A stretch of DNA of 7,648 bases from an uncultured Clostridia bacterium (GCA_947631875.1 CANRMV010000051.1:1-7648); one strand, 5' to 3'. Counted from the first letter of the stretch, positions 1 through 5,392 are shown. The notes: generated from the sequence alone by a model not told the origin. Translations and numbers: made by a program.

Positions 1-221
1 TAGACAGTGCCAGGATTCGAAGCGTTGGCGCTGTCTTTTTTATCAAAGCGGTTTATGTAATATTCCCAATCTCGTTTGTGAATGTGTCCTGAGATGCCCA
101 AAGTATCTCGAAAATGACGAACTTGCCTTATGATTTTGTAGCAAGTATCTTTTGTAAGCCCCGTCATCTGCATCAAATCTTGAACAGAATAAACCTCTTT
201 TTCTACTTTTTGATTTTCCAT
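1..221 (-). CDS. Excisionase-like winged-helix DNA-binding protein (3' end at or beyond window edge)
   Basis: The reading frame from the ATG at 219-221 gives 73 codons, and the next codon begins TA, so it either stops there (TAA or TAG) or continues past the edge. Residues about 10-33 (VYSVQDLMQMTGLTKDT and the following IIRQV) match the helix-turn-helix of the excisionase/MerR-like HTH_17 class, followed by a wing-like turn and a last helix around HKRDWEYYINRF. An AAGGAG ribosome site lies at 229-234. The start overlaps the end of the 68-aa gene by 19 nt, so the two are translationally coupled. By position in a divergent lysogeny switch with an integrase nearby, it is a candidate directionality factor (Xis) that would bend DNA at the attachment site and favour excision. 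That role is inferred; it could equally be another small regulator. A different frame through the same bases (43-240) gives a low-complexity basic peptide and is not preferred. Confidence 0.7.
   Translation of the reverse strand, partial: MENQKVEKEVYSVQDLMQMTGLTKDTCYKIIRQVRHFRDTLGISGHIHKRDWEYYINRFDKKDSANASNPGTV
2..41 (+). terminator. Rho-independent terminator (plus strand) at window edge
   Basis: A 10-bp stem (2-11 with 27-36) encloses a 15-nt loop and is followed by a run of T at 36-41. One pair, T8 with G30, is a G-U wobble in the plus-strand RNA but becomes an A-C mismatch in the minus-strand RNA. This favours a plus-strand terminator for a gene lying before the window. It overlaps the 3' end of the minus-strand excisionase-like gene, so two convergent genes may share this spot. 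It may also work in the other direction, but the base after position 1 that would show this is not visible. Confidence 0.7.
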
Positions 222-409
222 TTTCCTTCTCCTTTATCATTAAAAATTACTTGCATTGCGAAAGCATCAGTGCAGAAAAGTGCAATTTTACCAGGTGCAA
301 ATATTTTTATCATTCCACCTTCTACTCTTATCTGTTGCCCGTCTAAGGTTTCAAATTTCAAAGTTTCTATAATTTTTCCTGTTGAAATTTCTATAATTTT
401 TATTTCCAC
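203..409 (-). CDS. Hypothetical protein, 68 aa, GTG start
   Basis: I do not recognise this small protein. It starts with GTG at 407-409, supported by a strong AAAGGAGAG ribosome site at 415-423 with good spacing, and ends in TAG at 203-205. The sequence is rich in alternating hydrophobic residues (MEIKIIEISTG, QQIRVEGGMIKIF, then IALFCTDAFAMQVIF), which suggests a small beta-strand protein. There is no signal peptide and no clear membrane segment. It lies 13 bp behind the Cro-like gene and overlaps the start of the excisionase-like gene by 19 nt, so the three form one tightly packed operon expressed when the repressor lets go. The packing and ribosome site argue that it is a real gene. Its function is unknown. 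Confidence 0.65.
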   Translation of the reverse strand: MEIKIIEISTGKIIETLKFETLDGQQIRVEGGMIKIFAPGKIALFCTDAFAMQVIFNDKGEGKWKIKK

Positions 410-422
410 TTCTTCTCTCCTT

Positions 423-599
423 TTAAATTAAATCTTCAATTTTGCAATTAAGAACATCTGCAATCTTTTTCAATGTTTGAATACTTGGGCACGAACTACC
501 CTTTTCCCACATTGTGACTGTTGTTCTTTCGACTTTTAACAAGTCAGCCAATTCTTTTTGTGTCAAATTATTAGACACTCGAAACTCTTTAATATGCAT
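423..599 (-). CDS. Cro-like XRE-family helix-turn-helix regulator, 58 aa
   Basis: Translation from the ATG at 597-599 to the TAA at 423-425 gives 58 aa, almost all of it one XRE/HTH_3 domain. The first helices are marked by LTQKELADLL (12-21), the recognition helix by VERTTVTMWEKG (23-34), and the closing helices by LKKIADVL (43-50) and IEDLI (54-58). A near-perfect AAGGAGGTGA ribosome site lies at 604-613. It is the first gene of the minus-strand operon and is divergent from the CI/LexA-type repressor, with three shared operators in between. This is the classic place of a Cro-type protein, which would compete for the operators and push the element towards excision or lytic growth. The family call is firm; the Cro role is inferred from position. 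No sensor or peptidase domain is present. Confidence 0.88.
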   Translation of the reverse strand: MHIKEFRVSNNLTQKELADLLKVERTTVTMWEKGSSCPSIQTLKKIADVLNCKIEDLI

Positions 600-614
600 T
601 GAATCACCTCCTTA

Positions 615-631
615 TGTCAAGTTTCTTGACA
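615..631. promoter_or_regulatory. Operator 1, 17-bp palindrome
   Basis: TGTCAAGTTTCTTGACA is a perfect 7+3+7 inverted repeat. It lies just upstream of the ribosome site of the Cro-like gene and covers the predicted transcription start of its promoter, so binding here should block the minus-strand operon. Confidence 0.85.
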
Positions 632-633
632 TC

Positions 634-663
634 AGTTTAAATTATTTGTTTATACTTTGTCAA
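634..663 (-). promoter_or_regulatory. Predicted promoter of the Cro-like operon
   Basis: On the minus strand, a perfect -35 TTGACA (658-663) is followed by an 18-bp spacer and a weaker -10 TAAACT (634-639). The -35 is part of operator 2 and the start site falls in operator 1, so a repressor dimer at either site would cover the promoter. The -10 matches the consensus at only 4 of 6 positions, so its exact location is uncertain. Confidence 0.5.
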
Positions 664-674
664 GCAATTTGACA
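658..674. promoter_or_regulatory. Operator 2, 17-bp palindrome
   Basis: TGTCAAGCAATTTGACA has the same TGTCAA-N5-TTGACA half-sites as operators 1 and 3. It begins exactly 43 bp after operator 1 and contains the -35 box of the minus-strand promoter. Confidence 0.83.
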
Positions 675-692
675 TATTTTTTAAAAAAAATA

Positions 693-721
693 TTGAAAAA
701 TGTCAAAATTTTTGACATAAT
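693..721 (+). promoter_or_regulatory. Predicted promoter of the repressor operon
   Basis: TTGAAA (693-698), a 17-bp spacer and CATAAT (716-721) make a good sigma-A-type promoter just upstream of the repressor gene. Operator 3 fills the spacer and touches the -10, so the repressor would shut off its own transcription at high levels. The predicted start lies close to the ribosome site, giving a leader of only about 12 nt. Confidence 0.6.
701..717. promoter_or_regulatory. Operator 3, 17-bp palindrome
   Basis: TGTCAAAATTTTTGACA is the third copy of TGTCAA-N5-TTGACA and begins exactly 43 bp after operator 2. It sits between the -35 and -10 of the repressor promoter, which predicts negative autoregulation. 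Confidence 0.83.
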
Positions 722-739
722 TATACGAGAGGTGTAAAA

Positions 740-1366
740 ATGCTTAAATTAAAAGAACTTAGACAAAGTAAAAATCTTACACAAAACAAACTGGCTGAGA
801 AATTGGGACTTTCTCGCTCAACAATCGCAATGTATGAAACCGAAGGCAGCGAACCAGATTTAAAAACATTGACTAGCATCGCATCCTTTTTTGGTGTTTC
901 CATTGACTATCTTATGGGTCGAGAACCAGATAAAAATGTTAAAGGAGTTCAGCTTAATAGAACTGTTGTCAAGATACCTGTGTTTGGGAGAATACCTGCT
1001 GGCGTGCCCATTGAAATGATAGAAGATAGTTTTATTGAAGATGAAGAAGAAATCCCTGCTGGCTGGTTAACCGGTGGGAACGAATATTTCGCATTAAAGG
1101 TTCGCGGTGAGTCTATGATGCCAAAATTTGAAGATGGGGATGTGCTTATTTTAAAAAAACAAGATGACTGCGAAAGCGGTGCTTTTTGTGCCGTATCGAT
1201 AAATCACACAGAGTGCACATTTAAAAAAGTATTAAAAAAATCAAATGGCATTACTTTAATGCCGCTTAACCCCGAATTTGAGCCCCTATTCTTTACAAAC
1301 CAAGAAGTTGCCGATTTACCTGTTACCATATTAGGAGTAGTAAAAGAAATTAGAAGGAGCTATTAA
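740..1366 (+). CDS. CI/LexA-type self-cleaving repressor (XRE HTH plus S24 peptidase)
   Basis: This 208-aa transcriptional repressor keeps an integrated element quiet and is expected to cleave itself when RecA filaments form after DNA damage. Residues 1-60 are an XRE helix-turn-helix (LTQNKLAEKLGLSRSTIAMYE at about 13-33). Residues about 78-208 are a LexA-like S24 peptidase with a candidate Ala87-Gly88 cleavage bond in GRIPAGVP, nucleophile Ser124 in RGESMMP, and general-base Lys162 in the ECTFKK stretch. All parts needed for self-cleavage appear present. The ATG at 740 follows an AGAGGTG ribosome site at 728-734. The gene is divergent from the Cro-like gene across three palindromic operators and is followed after only 2 bp by the DUF3800 gene, so those two are co-transcribed. 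The host LexA is a less likely identity, because of the divergent Cro-like gene and the nearby integrase. Confidence 0.93.
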   Translation: MLKLKELRQSKNLTQNKLAEKLGLSRSTIAMYETEGSEPDLKTLTSIASFFGVSIDYLMGREPDKNVKGVQLNRTVVKIPVFGRIPAGVPIEMIEDSFIEDEEEIPAGWLTGGNEYFALKVRGESMMPKFEDGDVLILKKQDDCESGAFCAVSINHTECTFKKVLKKSNGITLMPLNPEFEPLFFTNQEVADLPVTILGVVKEIRRSY

Positions 1367-1368
1367 AT

Positions 1369-2154
1369 ATGTCAAAATATCGAATGTATATAGACGAAAG
1401 TGGGAATTCCGACATAGGAACAAGTGCTGGTGAAAACAACCGTTTTTTATGCCTAACAGGAGTTATTTTTGATTTAGAATATGTAAATACTGTCTTTGCA
1501 AAAGAACTAGAAGAACTTAAAGCCAAATTTTTTGGTGTAAATGCTGATAACCCTGTTATTTTACATAGAAAAGACATGATTAATTTCAGAGGCAAATTTA
1601 GCGTTTTAAAAGACGAAAAGATTAGGGATAATTTCAACACTGAATTGTTTGAAAAAATCTCTAATTGGAAATTCACTATTATATCTGTTTTAATTGATAA
1701 AAAGGAAATTGTAAGCACCTATAAAGAATGGGCAAGACACCCTTATCACTTCTGCCTGGAAGTTTTATTGGAAAAATATATTATTTTTTTAAAAGACAAA
1801 CGCGCTGTTGGTGATGTGTTAATTGAATCACGCGACAAAGAAGATGATAGACGACTATCACAGGTTTACCGCGACATCTACTCAAAAGGGACACATTATG
1901 TCAGCGGCGAAGAAATTAGAACATATTTAACATCTGTTGAAATAAAAATAAAACCGAAATCTGCAAATATTGCAGGTTTACAAATTGCAGATTTGTTAGT
2001 TACCAATATCAGAAACCGTATGCTTGCTAAATATGGACTAAAACAAAACTCAGAACCAAATAGCTTTGGAAACAAGCTAGTGAATTTAATAATTCCAAAA
2101 ATTTTTAAACACGGGGCAAAAATTTGGGGATATGGACTAAAAAAATTGCCATAA
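1369..2154 (+). CDS. DUF3800 family protein, predicted RNase H-like nuclease fold
   Basis: This 261-aa protein matches DUF3800 by its opening MYIDESGNSD motif (6-15), a conserved His in LHRKDM (65-70), an acidic central strand VLIESRDKEDD (150-160) and the closing AGLQIADLLV motif (202-211). From what I recall of the family, it is predicted to have an RNase H-like fold; Asp9, Glu153 and Asp208 are the likely metal-binding acids. It has no signal peptide or membrane segment, so it should act in the cytoplasm. The ATG is 2 bp after the repressor stop and has its own AAGGAG site (1354-1359), so it is expressed from the repressor promoter in the integrated state. In temperate Firmicutes phages this place between cI and int often carries lysogeny-expressed accessory genes, including phage-exclusion genes, so a defence or nuclease role is a fair guess. 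No substrate is known to me. Confidence 0.85.
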   Translation: MSKYRMYIDESGNSDIGTSAGENNRFLCLTGVIFDLEYVNTVFAKELEELKAKFFGVNADNPVILHRKDMINFRGKFSVLKDEKIRDNFNTELFEKISNWKFTIISVLIDKKEIVSTYKEWARHPYHFCLEVLLEKYIIFLKDKRAVGDVLIESRDKEDDRRLSQVYRDIYSKGTHYVSGEEIRTYLTSVEIKIKPKSANIAGLQIADLLVTNIRNRMLAKYGLKQNSEPNSFGNKLVNLIIPKIFKHGAKIWGYGLKKLP

Positions 2155-2178
2155 AAAAACGCACCCTATGCGGGTGCG
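2153..2178 (-). terminator. Rho-independent terminator (minus strand)
   Basis: Perfect 7-bp arms CGCACCC (2160-2166) and GGGTGCG (2172-2178) enclose a 5-nt loop. On the minus strand they are followed by seven T (2159-2153). There is no T run on the plus side, so it points against the neighbouring genes and would end a minus-strand transcript starting near 2215. It begins directly at the DUF3800 stop codon. Confidence 0.75.
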
Positions 2179-2215
2179 CCGATGGACAAACCATCTCCCT
2201 CCATATCCATGGATT
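2153..2215 (-). ncRNA. Candidate small RNA of about 60 nt
   Basis: A minus-strand promoter (2222-2250) and a strong minus-strand terminator (2153-2178) bracket about 60 bases with no gene. The predicted RNA would hold a purine-rich 5' part with GGAGGGAG (complement of 2194-2201), a small hairpin GATGG-TTTGT-CCATC (2181-2195), and the terminator stem. It lies between the DUF3800 gene and the integrase and is transcribed against both without overlapping the integrase start. It could be a regulatory RNA of the element, or a short leader peptide unit: a 14-codon frame from 2210 ends inside the terminator stem. I do not recognise a known RNA family. Confidence 0.35.
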
Positions 2216-2221
2216 ATTATT

Positions 2222-2250
2222 AATATACTACAAAAATTAAAAAAAATCAA
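2222..2250 (-). promoter_or_regulatory. Predicted promoter of the candidate small RNA
   Basis: On the minus strand TTGATT (2245-2250), a spacer of exactly 17 bp and TATATT (2222-2227) give a plausible sigma-A promoter, matching 4 and 5 of 6 consensus positions. The region is very AT-rich, so a chance match is possible. Support comes from the terminator on the same strand about 60 bp downstream. Confidence 0.4.
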
Positions 2251-2294
2251 TAGTTTATGAAAAATTTTTAAATTTTTTTAGAGGTGACCTTTAA

Positions 2295-3473
2295 ATGGCA
2301 AGTTATCAACAACTCAATTACTGTAAAAAATGCCAAAAGAATGTTCCTTTAAACAATAAGGGACAATGCTCTATTTGTGGCTCAACTCAAATTAAAAAAT
2401 CTTGGACTGTGAGATTTAGATATACAAAATATAACGGAAAAGAAATTCAAAAAAGACTTACGGGCTTTTCGACAAAAAAAGAGGCTCAAAACAGTTACAT
2501 CGAATTTGTCAATCAAACAAGGCTTGAGCAACCTGTTTCAGATACAAAGATAAAATTCTCTGTGCTATATGATGAATACAAAGCGTATGCGAAAACCAAC
2601 TTAAAAGAAAGCAGTTACTATGATTTTTGCTCAAAATGTGACTTGCATATTTTACCTTATTTCAAAGACTTTTACATCCAGGACCTTTCTCCAAAAGTTA
2701 TTTTAGCATGGCAGACTTACATCAATGGCTGCAAAACAAAGGCCAACAAAGAATATTCATATAAATATAAGCGAAATTTGAGGGCCTACTTGCGAACAAT
2801 TTTAAATTATGCAGAAAGATATTATGATGTTAAAAACAATTTAAAATTGGTTGATAATTTTAGGAACGCCGAATACAACAAAGAAATGCAGGTGTGGTCA
2901 CCTGAGGAGTTTAATCAATTTATTGAAAAAGTTTCAAAGCCAGAATATAAGGCATTTTTTTACGCTCTTTATTACACAGGCGCTAGAAAAGGTGAAATTC
3001 TTGCAACAACATGGAATGATTGGAATTTGACAAAAAATACATTAAAAATTAATAAATCCATCACCAAAAAAGTTTATGGACAATCTTGGCTTATAACCAC
3101 GCCTAAAAACCAAAGTTCTGTCAGAGAAATAAGTATCCCACCTATCCTAGCCAATATAATGAAAGATTTTAAATTGGGCAATGAAAATAATCAGTTTGTA
3201 TTTTTTGGCGACAAACCCCTTGCAGACTCAAACATTCAAAGAGTTCAAGAATCAGCCTGCAATGAAGCAAATGTTAAAAAAATAAGATTGCACGATTTTA
3301 GACACTCCCATGCAAGTTTTTTGTTAAGTCAGGGCGTTTCAGTTGTTGCTGTTGCAAAAAGATTGGGACATAAAAACATTGAGCAGACATTAAATACTTA
3401 CGCTCATATGATGCCAAAAGAAGATGATGTTTTAATTAAAATCTTGCAAAAAACAAGCACAAATATTTCATAA
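2295..3473 (+). CDS. int: Tyrosine recombinase (integrase) with N-terminal zinc-ribbon-like motif
   Basis: This 392-aa integrase would insert the element into, and help remove it from, the chromosome by site-specific recombination. The catalytic set is complete: Arg231 (TGARKGE), Lys271 (TPKNQ), His333 and Arg336 (LHDFRHSHAS), His359 (LGHKN) and nucleophile Tyr369 (LNTYAH). Residues about 36-75 form an arm-binding AP2-like domain (WTVRFRY to GFSTKKEAQ), and residues 85-185 the SAM-like core-binding domain. In front is an unusual CKKC (10-13) and CSIC (25-28) pair, which looks like a zinc ribbon. The ATG at 2295 has a GAGGTGA ribosome site at 2281-2287. The gene stands alone about 140 bp behind the DUF3800 gene, and its 3' end faces the 3' end of tRNA-Val, as expected for an element placed in a tRNA gene. 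Confidence 0.95.
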   Translation: MASYQQLNYCKKCQKNVPLNNKGQCSICGSTQIKKSWTVRFRYTKYNGKEIQKRLTGFSTKKEAQNSYIEFVNQTRLEQPVSDTKIKFSVLYDEYKAYAKTNLKESSYYDFCSKCDLHILPYFKDFYIQDLSPKVILAWQTYINGCKTKANKEYSYKYKRNLRAYLRTILNYAERYYDVKNNLKLVDNFRNAEYNKEMQVWSPEEFNQFIEKVSKPEYKAFFYALYYTGARKGEILATTWNDWNLTKNTLKINKSITKKVYGQSWLITTPKNQSSVREISIPPILANIMKDFKLGNENNQFVFFGDKPLADSNIQRVQESACNEANVKKIRLHDFRHSHASFLLSQGVSVVAVAKRLGHKNIEQTLNTYAHMMPKEDDVLIKILQKTSTNIS

Positions 3474-3497
3474 ATGTGCCTAAAATGTGCCTAAAAT
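3472..3497 (+). repeat. Tandem direct repeats, probable integrase arm-type sites
   Basis: AAATGTGCCTAAAAT occurs twice, at 3472-3486 and 3483-3497, overlapping with an 11-bp period and starting at the integrase stop codon. Short direct repeats directly behind an integrase gene are typical arm-binding sites for the N-terminal domain of tyrosine integrases. The 11-bp period would put both copies on the same face of the helix. The role is inferred from position. Confidence 0.55.
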
Positions 3498-3528
3498 TTT
3501 TAAAAATCAATATATAGTATATAAAACA

Positions 3529-3559
3529 AAAAATACACCACAATATATGGTGTATTTTT
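3529..3559. terminator. Bidirectional rho-independent terminator between int and tRNA-Val
   Basis: Perfect 12-bp arms (3529-3540 and 3548-3559) surround a 7-nt loop. Each arm has an A/T run at its outer end, so the structure ends transcripts from both sides: the integrase on the plus strand and tRNA-Val on the minus strand. It starts only 5 bp beyond the tRNA CCA end. If the element entered at the tRNA 3' end, this terminator came with the element and replaces the original one. Confidence 0.75.
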
Positions 3560-3563
3560 ACTC

Positions 3564-3605
3564 TGGTGGGAGTTATAGGGCTCGAACCTATGACCCTCTG
3601 CTTGT
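3564..3605. other. Probable attachment site region in the 3' half of tRNA-Val
   Basis: The tRNA 3' half adjoins an integrase gene that points at it, with arm-like repeats in between. Elements of this kind commonly recombine within a tRNA 3' half and leave a direct repeat at the far end. The matching copy would lie before the window, so the core and its limits cannot be set here. No second copy of the tRNA 3' end is visible between 1 and 3560. Confidence 0.4.
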
Positions 3606-3639
3606 AAGGCAGGTACTCTACCAGCTGAGCTAAACTCCC
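3564..3639 (-). tRNA. tRNA-Val (anticodon UAC), CCA encoded
   Basis: The 76-nt gene folds as a standard cloverleaf. It has a 7-bp acceptor stem (GGGAGTT with AACTCCC), a D arm, an anticodon loop CTTACAA with UAC at positions 34-36, a GGTTCGAGCC T arm, discriminator A and an encoded CCA (3564-3566). UAC reads GUA and related valine codons. Two small flaws are visible: a C-A mismatch at the top of the anticodon stem (positions 27 and 43) and a G-U pair at 10-25. These are probably tolerated. The 3' end faces the integrase, which makes this gene the likely integration target, with the 3' half restored by the element. Confidence 0.95.
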
Positions 3640-3642
3640 ACA

Positions 3643-3675
3643 AGACTTTCTAAGTGTATCACACTTAAAAAGTCT
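3643..3675. repeat. 15-bp inverted repeat overlapping the tRNA-Val promoter
   Basis: Arms 3643-3657 and 3661-3675 are complementary over 15 bp around a 3-nt centre. The single imperfect pair is G-U in minus-strand RNA. There is no T run on either side, so it is not a standard terminator for the secreted-protein gene upstream. It covers the spacer and -10 of the predicted tRNA promoter and ends 3 bp before the tRNA. It may be an operator or an RNA hairpin at the junction of the two units. Confidence 0.6.
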
Positions 3676-3682
3676 ATGTCAA
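3653..3682 (-). promoter_or_regulatory. Predicted tRNA-Val promoter
   Basis: On the minus strand a perfect -35 TTGACA (3677-3682), an 18-bp spacer and -10 TACACT (3653-3658) lie just before the tRNA. The expected start is only a few bases ahead of the mature 5' end at 3639. The -10 is a 4 of 6 match. Confidence 0.5.
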
Positions 3683-3706
3683 CTAAATTTCAAAAATTTT
3701 TTAAAT

Positions 3707-5392
3707 TTATTCTGCCAAAGCGAAAGAAGCTGTAAATTTGTAAGTGATTGTAATCAAGTTTGTTTCGTTGTTAATGTGTAGATATTTCTGCAAAGAAGCA
3801 ACATCATTCATTTTAACAAGGAATTCTGCAACCGTTGTTTCCCTTGTCAAAGCCTGAATTGAATAAGTTCCACCGAAAGCAATCTCGTTGAACACAACTT
3901 CTTTTCTTGAAGCGGAATGTTCTGCGTTGTAATAGTGAGCATCATTAATTTTCAAGAATGCGCCAAGTGTTGTTTTTGAATCTACGCCGCCTTGTTCAAG
4001 ATAGAAGCTTCCAATTTCAGTGCCTGCTTCATTGTAAACAGGATCATCCAAGTCATATTTATAGTAAACTTGATTGCCTGAAACAGCAACTTTATATTCT
4101 GTTTCAAACACAGCAGTAAATTCAAGGGTTTGTTCTTCATGTGGGTGTTCCTCAATGAAAGTGTTTAAAGCGGATTTCAAATCTTCAACCTTACCTTGGG
4201 TCAAAACGTTTCCGCTTGCAACCTTAATTCCGCTAAATTCATAGAAGAAATATTCTTTTGTGTATTTTGTTTCATCGAAGAAAGGTGCAAGTTTGCTTTG
4301 AGCATTTTCAATGTCATTTACCGTGAATGTGATTTCTGTTCCACCATAAGTTGCACCGGCCTCAACAGAAAGTTGTGCAGTGTAATTGATAAGTGTGCTT
4401 CCAACATAAATGTCAACGCTGTCAACAAAATCATCTGTTGTGAAGTTATCGGAAGTTACATCAGTCAAATCATAAGAGTTTGGATTGGTTGCTCTCTTAA
4501 ATCCTTCCCACTTATAACCTGCTTCAGCCTCAGTAACTTTGCCATCAGCCATCAAAGAAGCAAATTCTGTTGCATAAACATAAGAAGAAGCGTTTTCTTT
4601 AACAATATTCTCTGTGGCTATTGCTTGTTTGTTTGTGTCAAATCTATCTTCATATTTATAATAGTTAACGGTGAACATTCCTTTTTGAATCCAATCATAG
4701 GTTAATGTCAATTCTCTTTCGTTCTCAGCAAAATCTCCGCCAAATTCGTTTTTAAATTCTGCACGGCTGTAATGAGCATTTTTGTTTGCTGCATTGCCTT
4801 GATACAAGCACCAGCCGCCATTTTTATCAATCCTATATTGAGTTGCTTTGCTTTCATCCAATCTTTTCAGTTCTTGGCCATAAACATATTCAGTTGGTCC
4901 TTGTTCTCCTGAATCTGGGTCTGTGGAAACAATTGTTCCTTTTGACAAGTTATCATCTGGGTCTTCCGTATACTGCCAAGAAAGAGTGTATTTGATAACA
5001 TCAAAAACGGCAATATAGGACTTTCCGTTTTCCATTTTAACTGTGAGTTTGTTTCCATCTCCCAATTTGGCTTGGTCGTTCATTTCTTCGGTGTATTCTT
5101 CACCTTCAAACCAGCCAATAAAATCATAGCCAACATTTCTGGCTTCCAAAGTTATTGAGTCCAAGTGGCTTTGAGAAATTTGAAATTTGTTTCTTGTGAT
5201 ATCTTGGCCATTATATCTAACAGCAGCCAAAGCATCGGTGCTGCCTGGATCTGCCGAGTTTATTGTGTAGATTGTAATGTTAACAATAGCGTCAACAGAA
5301 TAATATGCAGCAAAGGCAGTTCCAACCATAGTGAGTGGAATAAGAACAACCAAAGCGCAAATAACTAAGATTTTAGATAGCGTTCTTGACAT
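3707..5392 (-). CDS. Secreted repeat-containing protein, 561 aa, unknown function
   Basis: The N-terminus is a clear Sec signal peptide: Arg3 and Lys7, a hydrophobic core at about 8-27 and a likely cut at AFA|AYY after residue 28. The rest is acidic, beta-rich and Tyr/Thr-rich, without a C-terminal membrane anchor or LPXTG motif. Stretches such as GYDFIGWFEGEEY (88-100) ending in YIAVF (126-130), and GYKWEGF (292-298), resemble Listeria-Bacteroides (InlB B-type) repeats. Segments beginning KYTLSW (134), FTVNYY (240), NYTAQLS (336) and EYKVAVS (432) suggest about four diverged modules of roughly 100 residues. It is probably a surface or extracellular protein of the host chromosome. The ATG at 5390-5392 has a consensus AGGAGG site (5399-5404). 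The gene stands alone with its own promoter, downstream of spo0A on the same strand. No enzymatic motif is visible, so the function stays open. Confidence 0.88.
   Translation of the reverse strand: MSRTLSKILVICALVVLIPLTMVGTAFAAYYSVDAIVNITIYTINSADPGSTDALAAVRYNGQDITRNKFQISQSHLDSITLEARNVGYDFIGWFEGEEYTEEMNDQAKLGDGNKLTVKMENGKSYIAVFDVIKYTLSWQYTEDPDDNLSKGTIVSTDPDSGEQGPTEYVYGQELKRLDESKATQYRIDKNGGWCLYQGNAANKNAHYSRAEFKNEFGGDFAENERELTLTYDWIQKGMFTVNYYKYEDRFDTNKQAIATENIVKENASSYVYATEFASLMADGKVTEAEAGYKWEGFKRATNPNSYDLTDVTSDNFTTDDFVDSVDIYVGSTLINYTAQLSVEAGATYGGTEITFTVNDIENAQSKLAPFFDETKYTKEYFFYEFSGIKVASGNVLTQGKVEDLKSALNTFIEEHPHEEQTLEFTAVFETEYKVAVSGNQVYYKYDLDDPVYNEAGTEIGSFYLEQGGVDSKTTLGAFLKINDAHYYNAEHSASRKEVVFNEIAFGGTYSIQALTRETTVAEFLVKMNDVASLQKYLHINNETNLITITYKFTASFALAE

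Noticed and set aside
43..240. Minus-strand 65-aa frame over the excisionase-like gene
   Set aside because: The peptide is low-complexity and matches nothing, while the overlapping frame from 221 gives a clear helix-turn-helix with a good ribosome site.
114..431. Plus-strand 105-aa frame
   Set aside because: It is antisense to two minus-strand genes that have ribosome sites and operon spacing, and its composition fits a shadow frame.
1350..1718. Minus-strand 122-aa frame
   Set aside because: It is antisense to the DUF3800 gene and rich in Ser, Leu and Phe as expected for a mirror of an AT-rich gene. No ribosome site is seen.
2182..2223. Short plus-strand frame MDKPSPSISMDYY
   Set aside because: At 13 codons without a ribosome site, it is more likely part of the hairpin region than a peptide gene.
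2466..2472. TTCGACA, a possible Spo0A box within the integrase gene
   Set aside because: A 7-bp match inside a coding region far from a promoter is expected by chance.
4196..4705. Plus-strand 169-aa frame inside the 561-aa gene
   Set aside because: It is Cys- and Ile-rich noise antisense to a gene with a signal peptide, promoter and consensus ribosome site.
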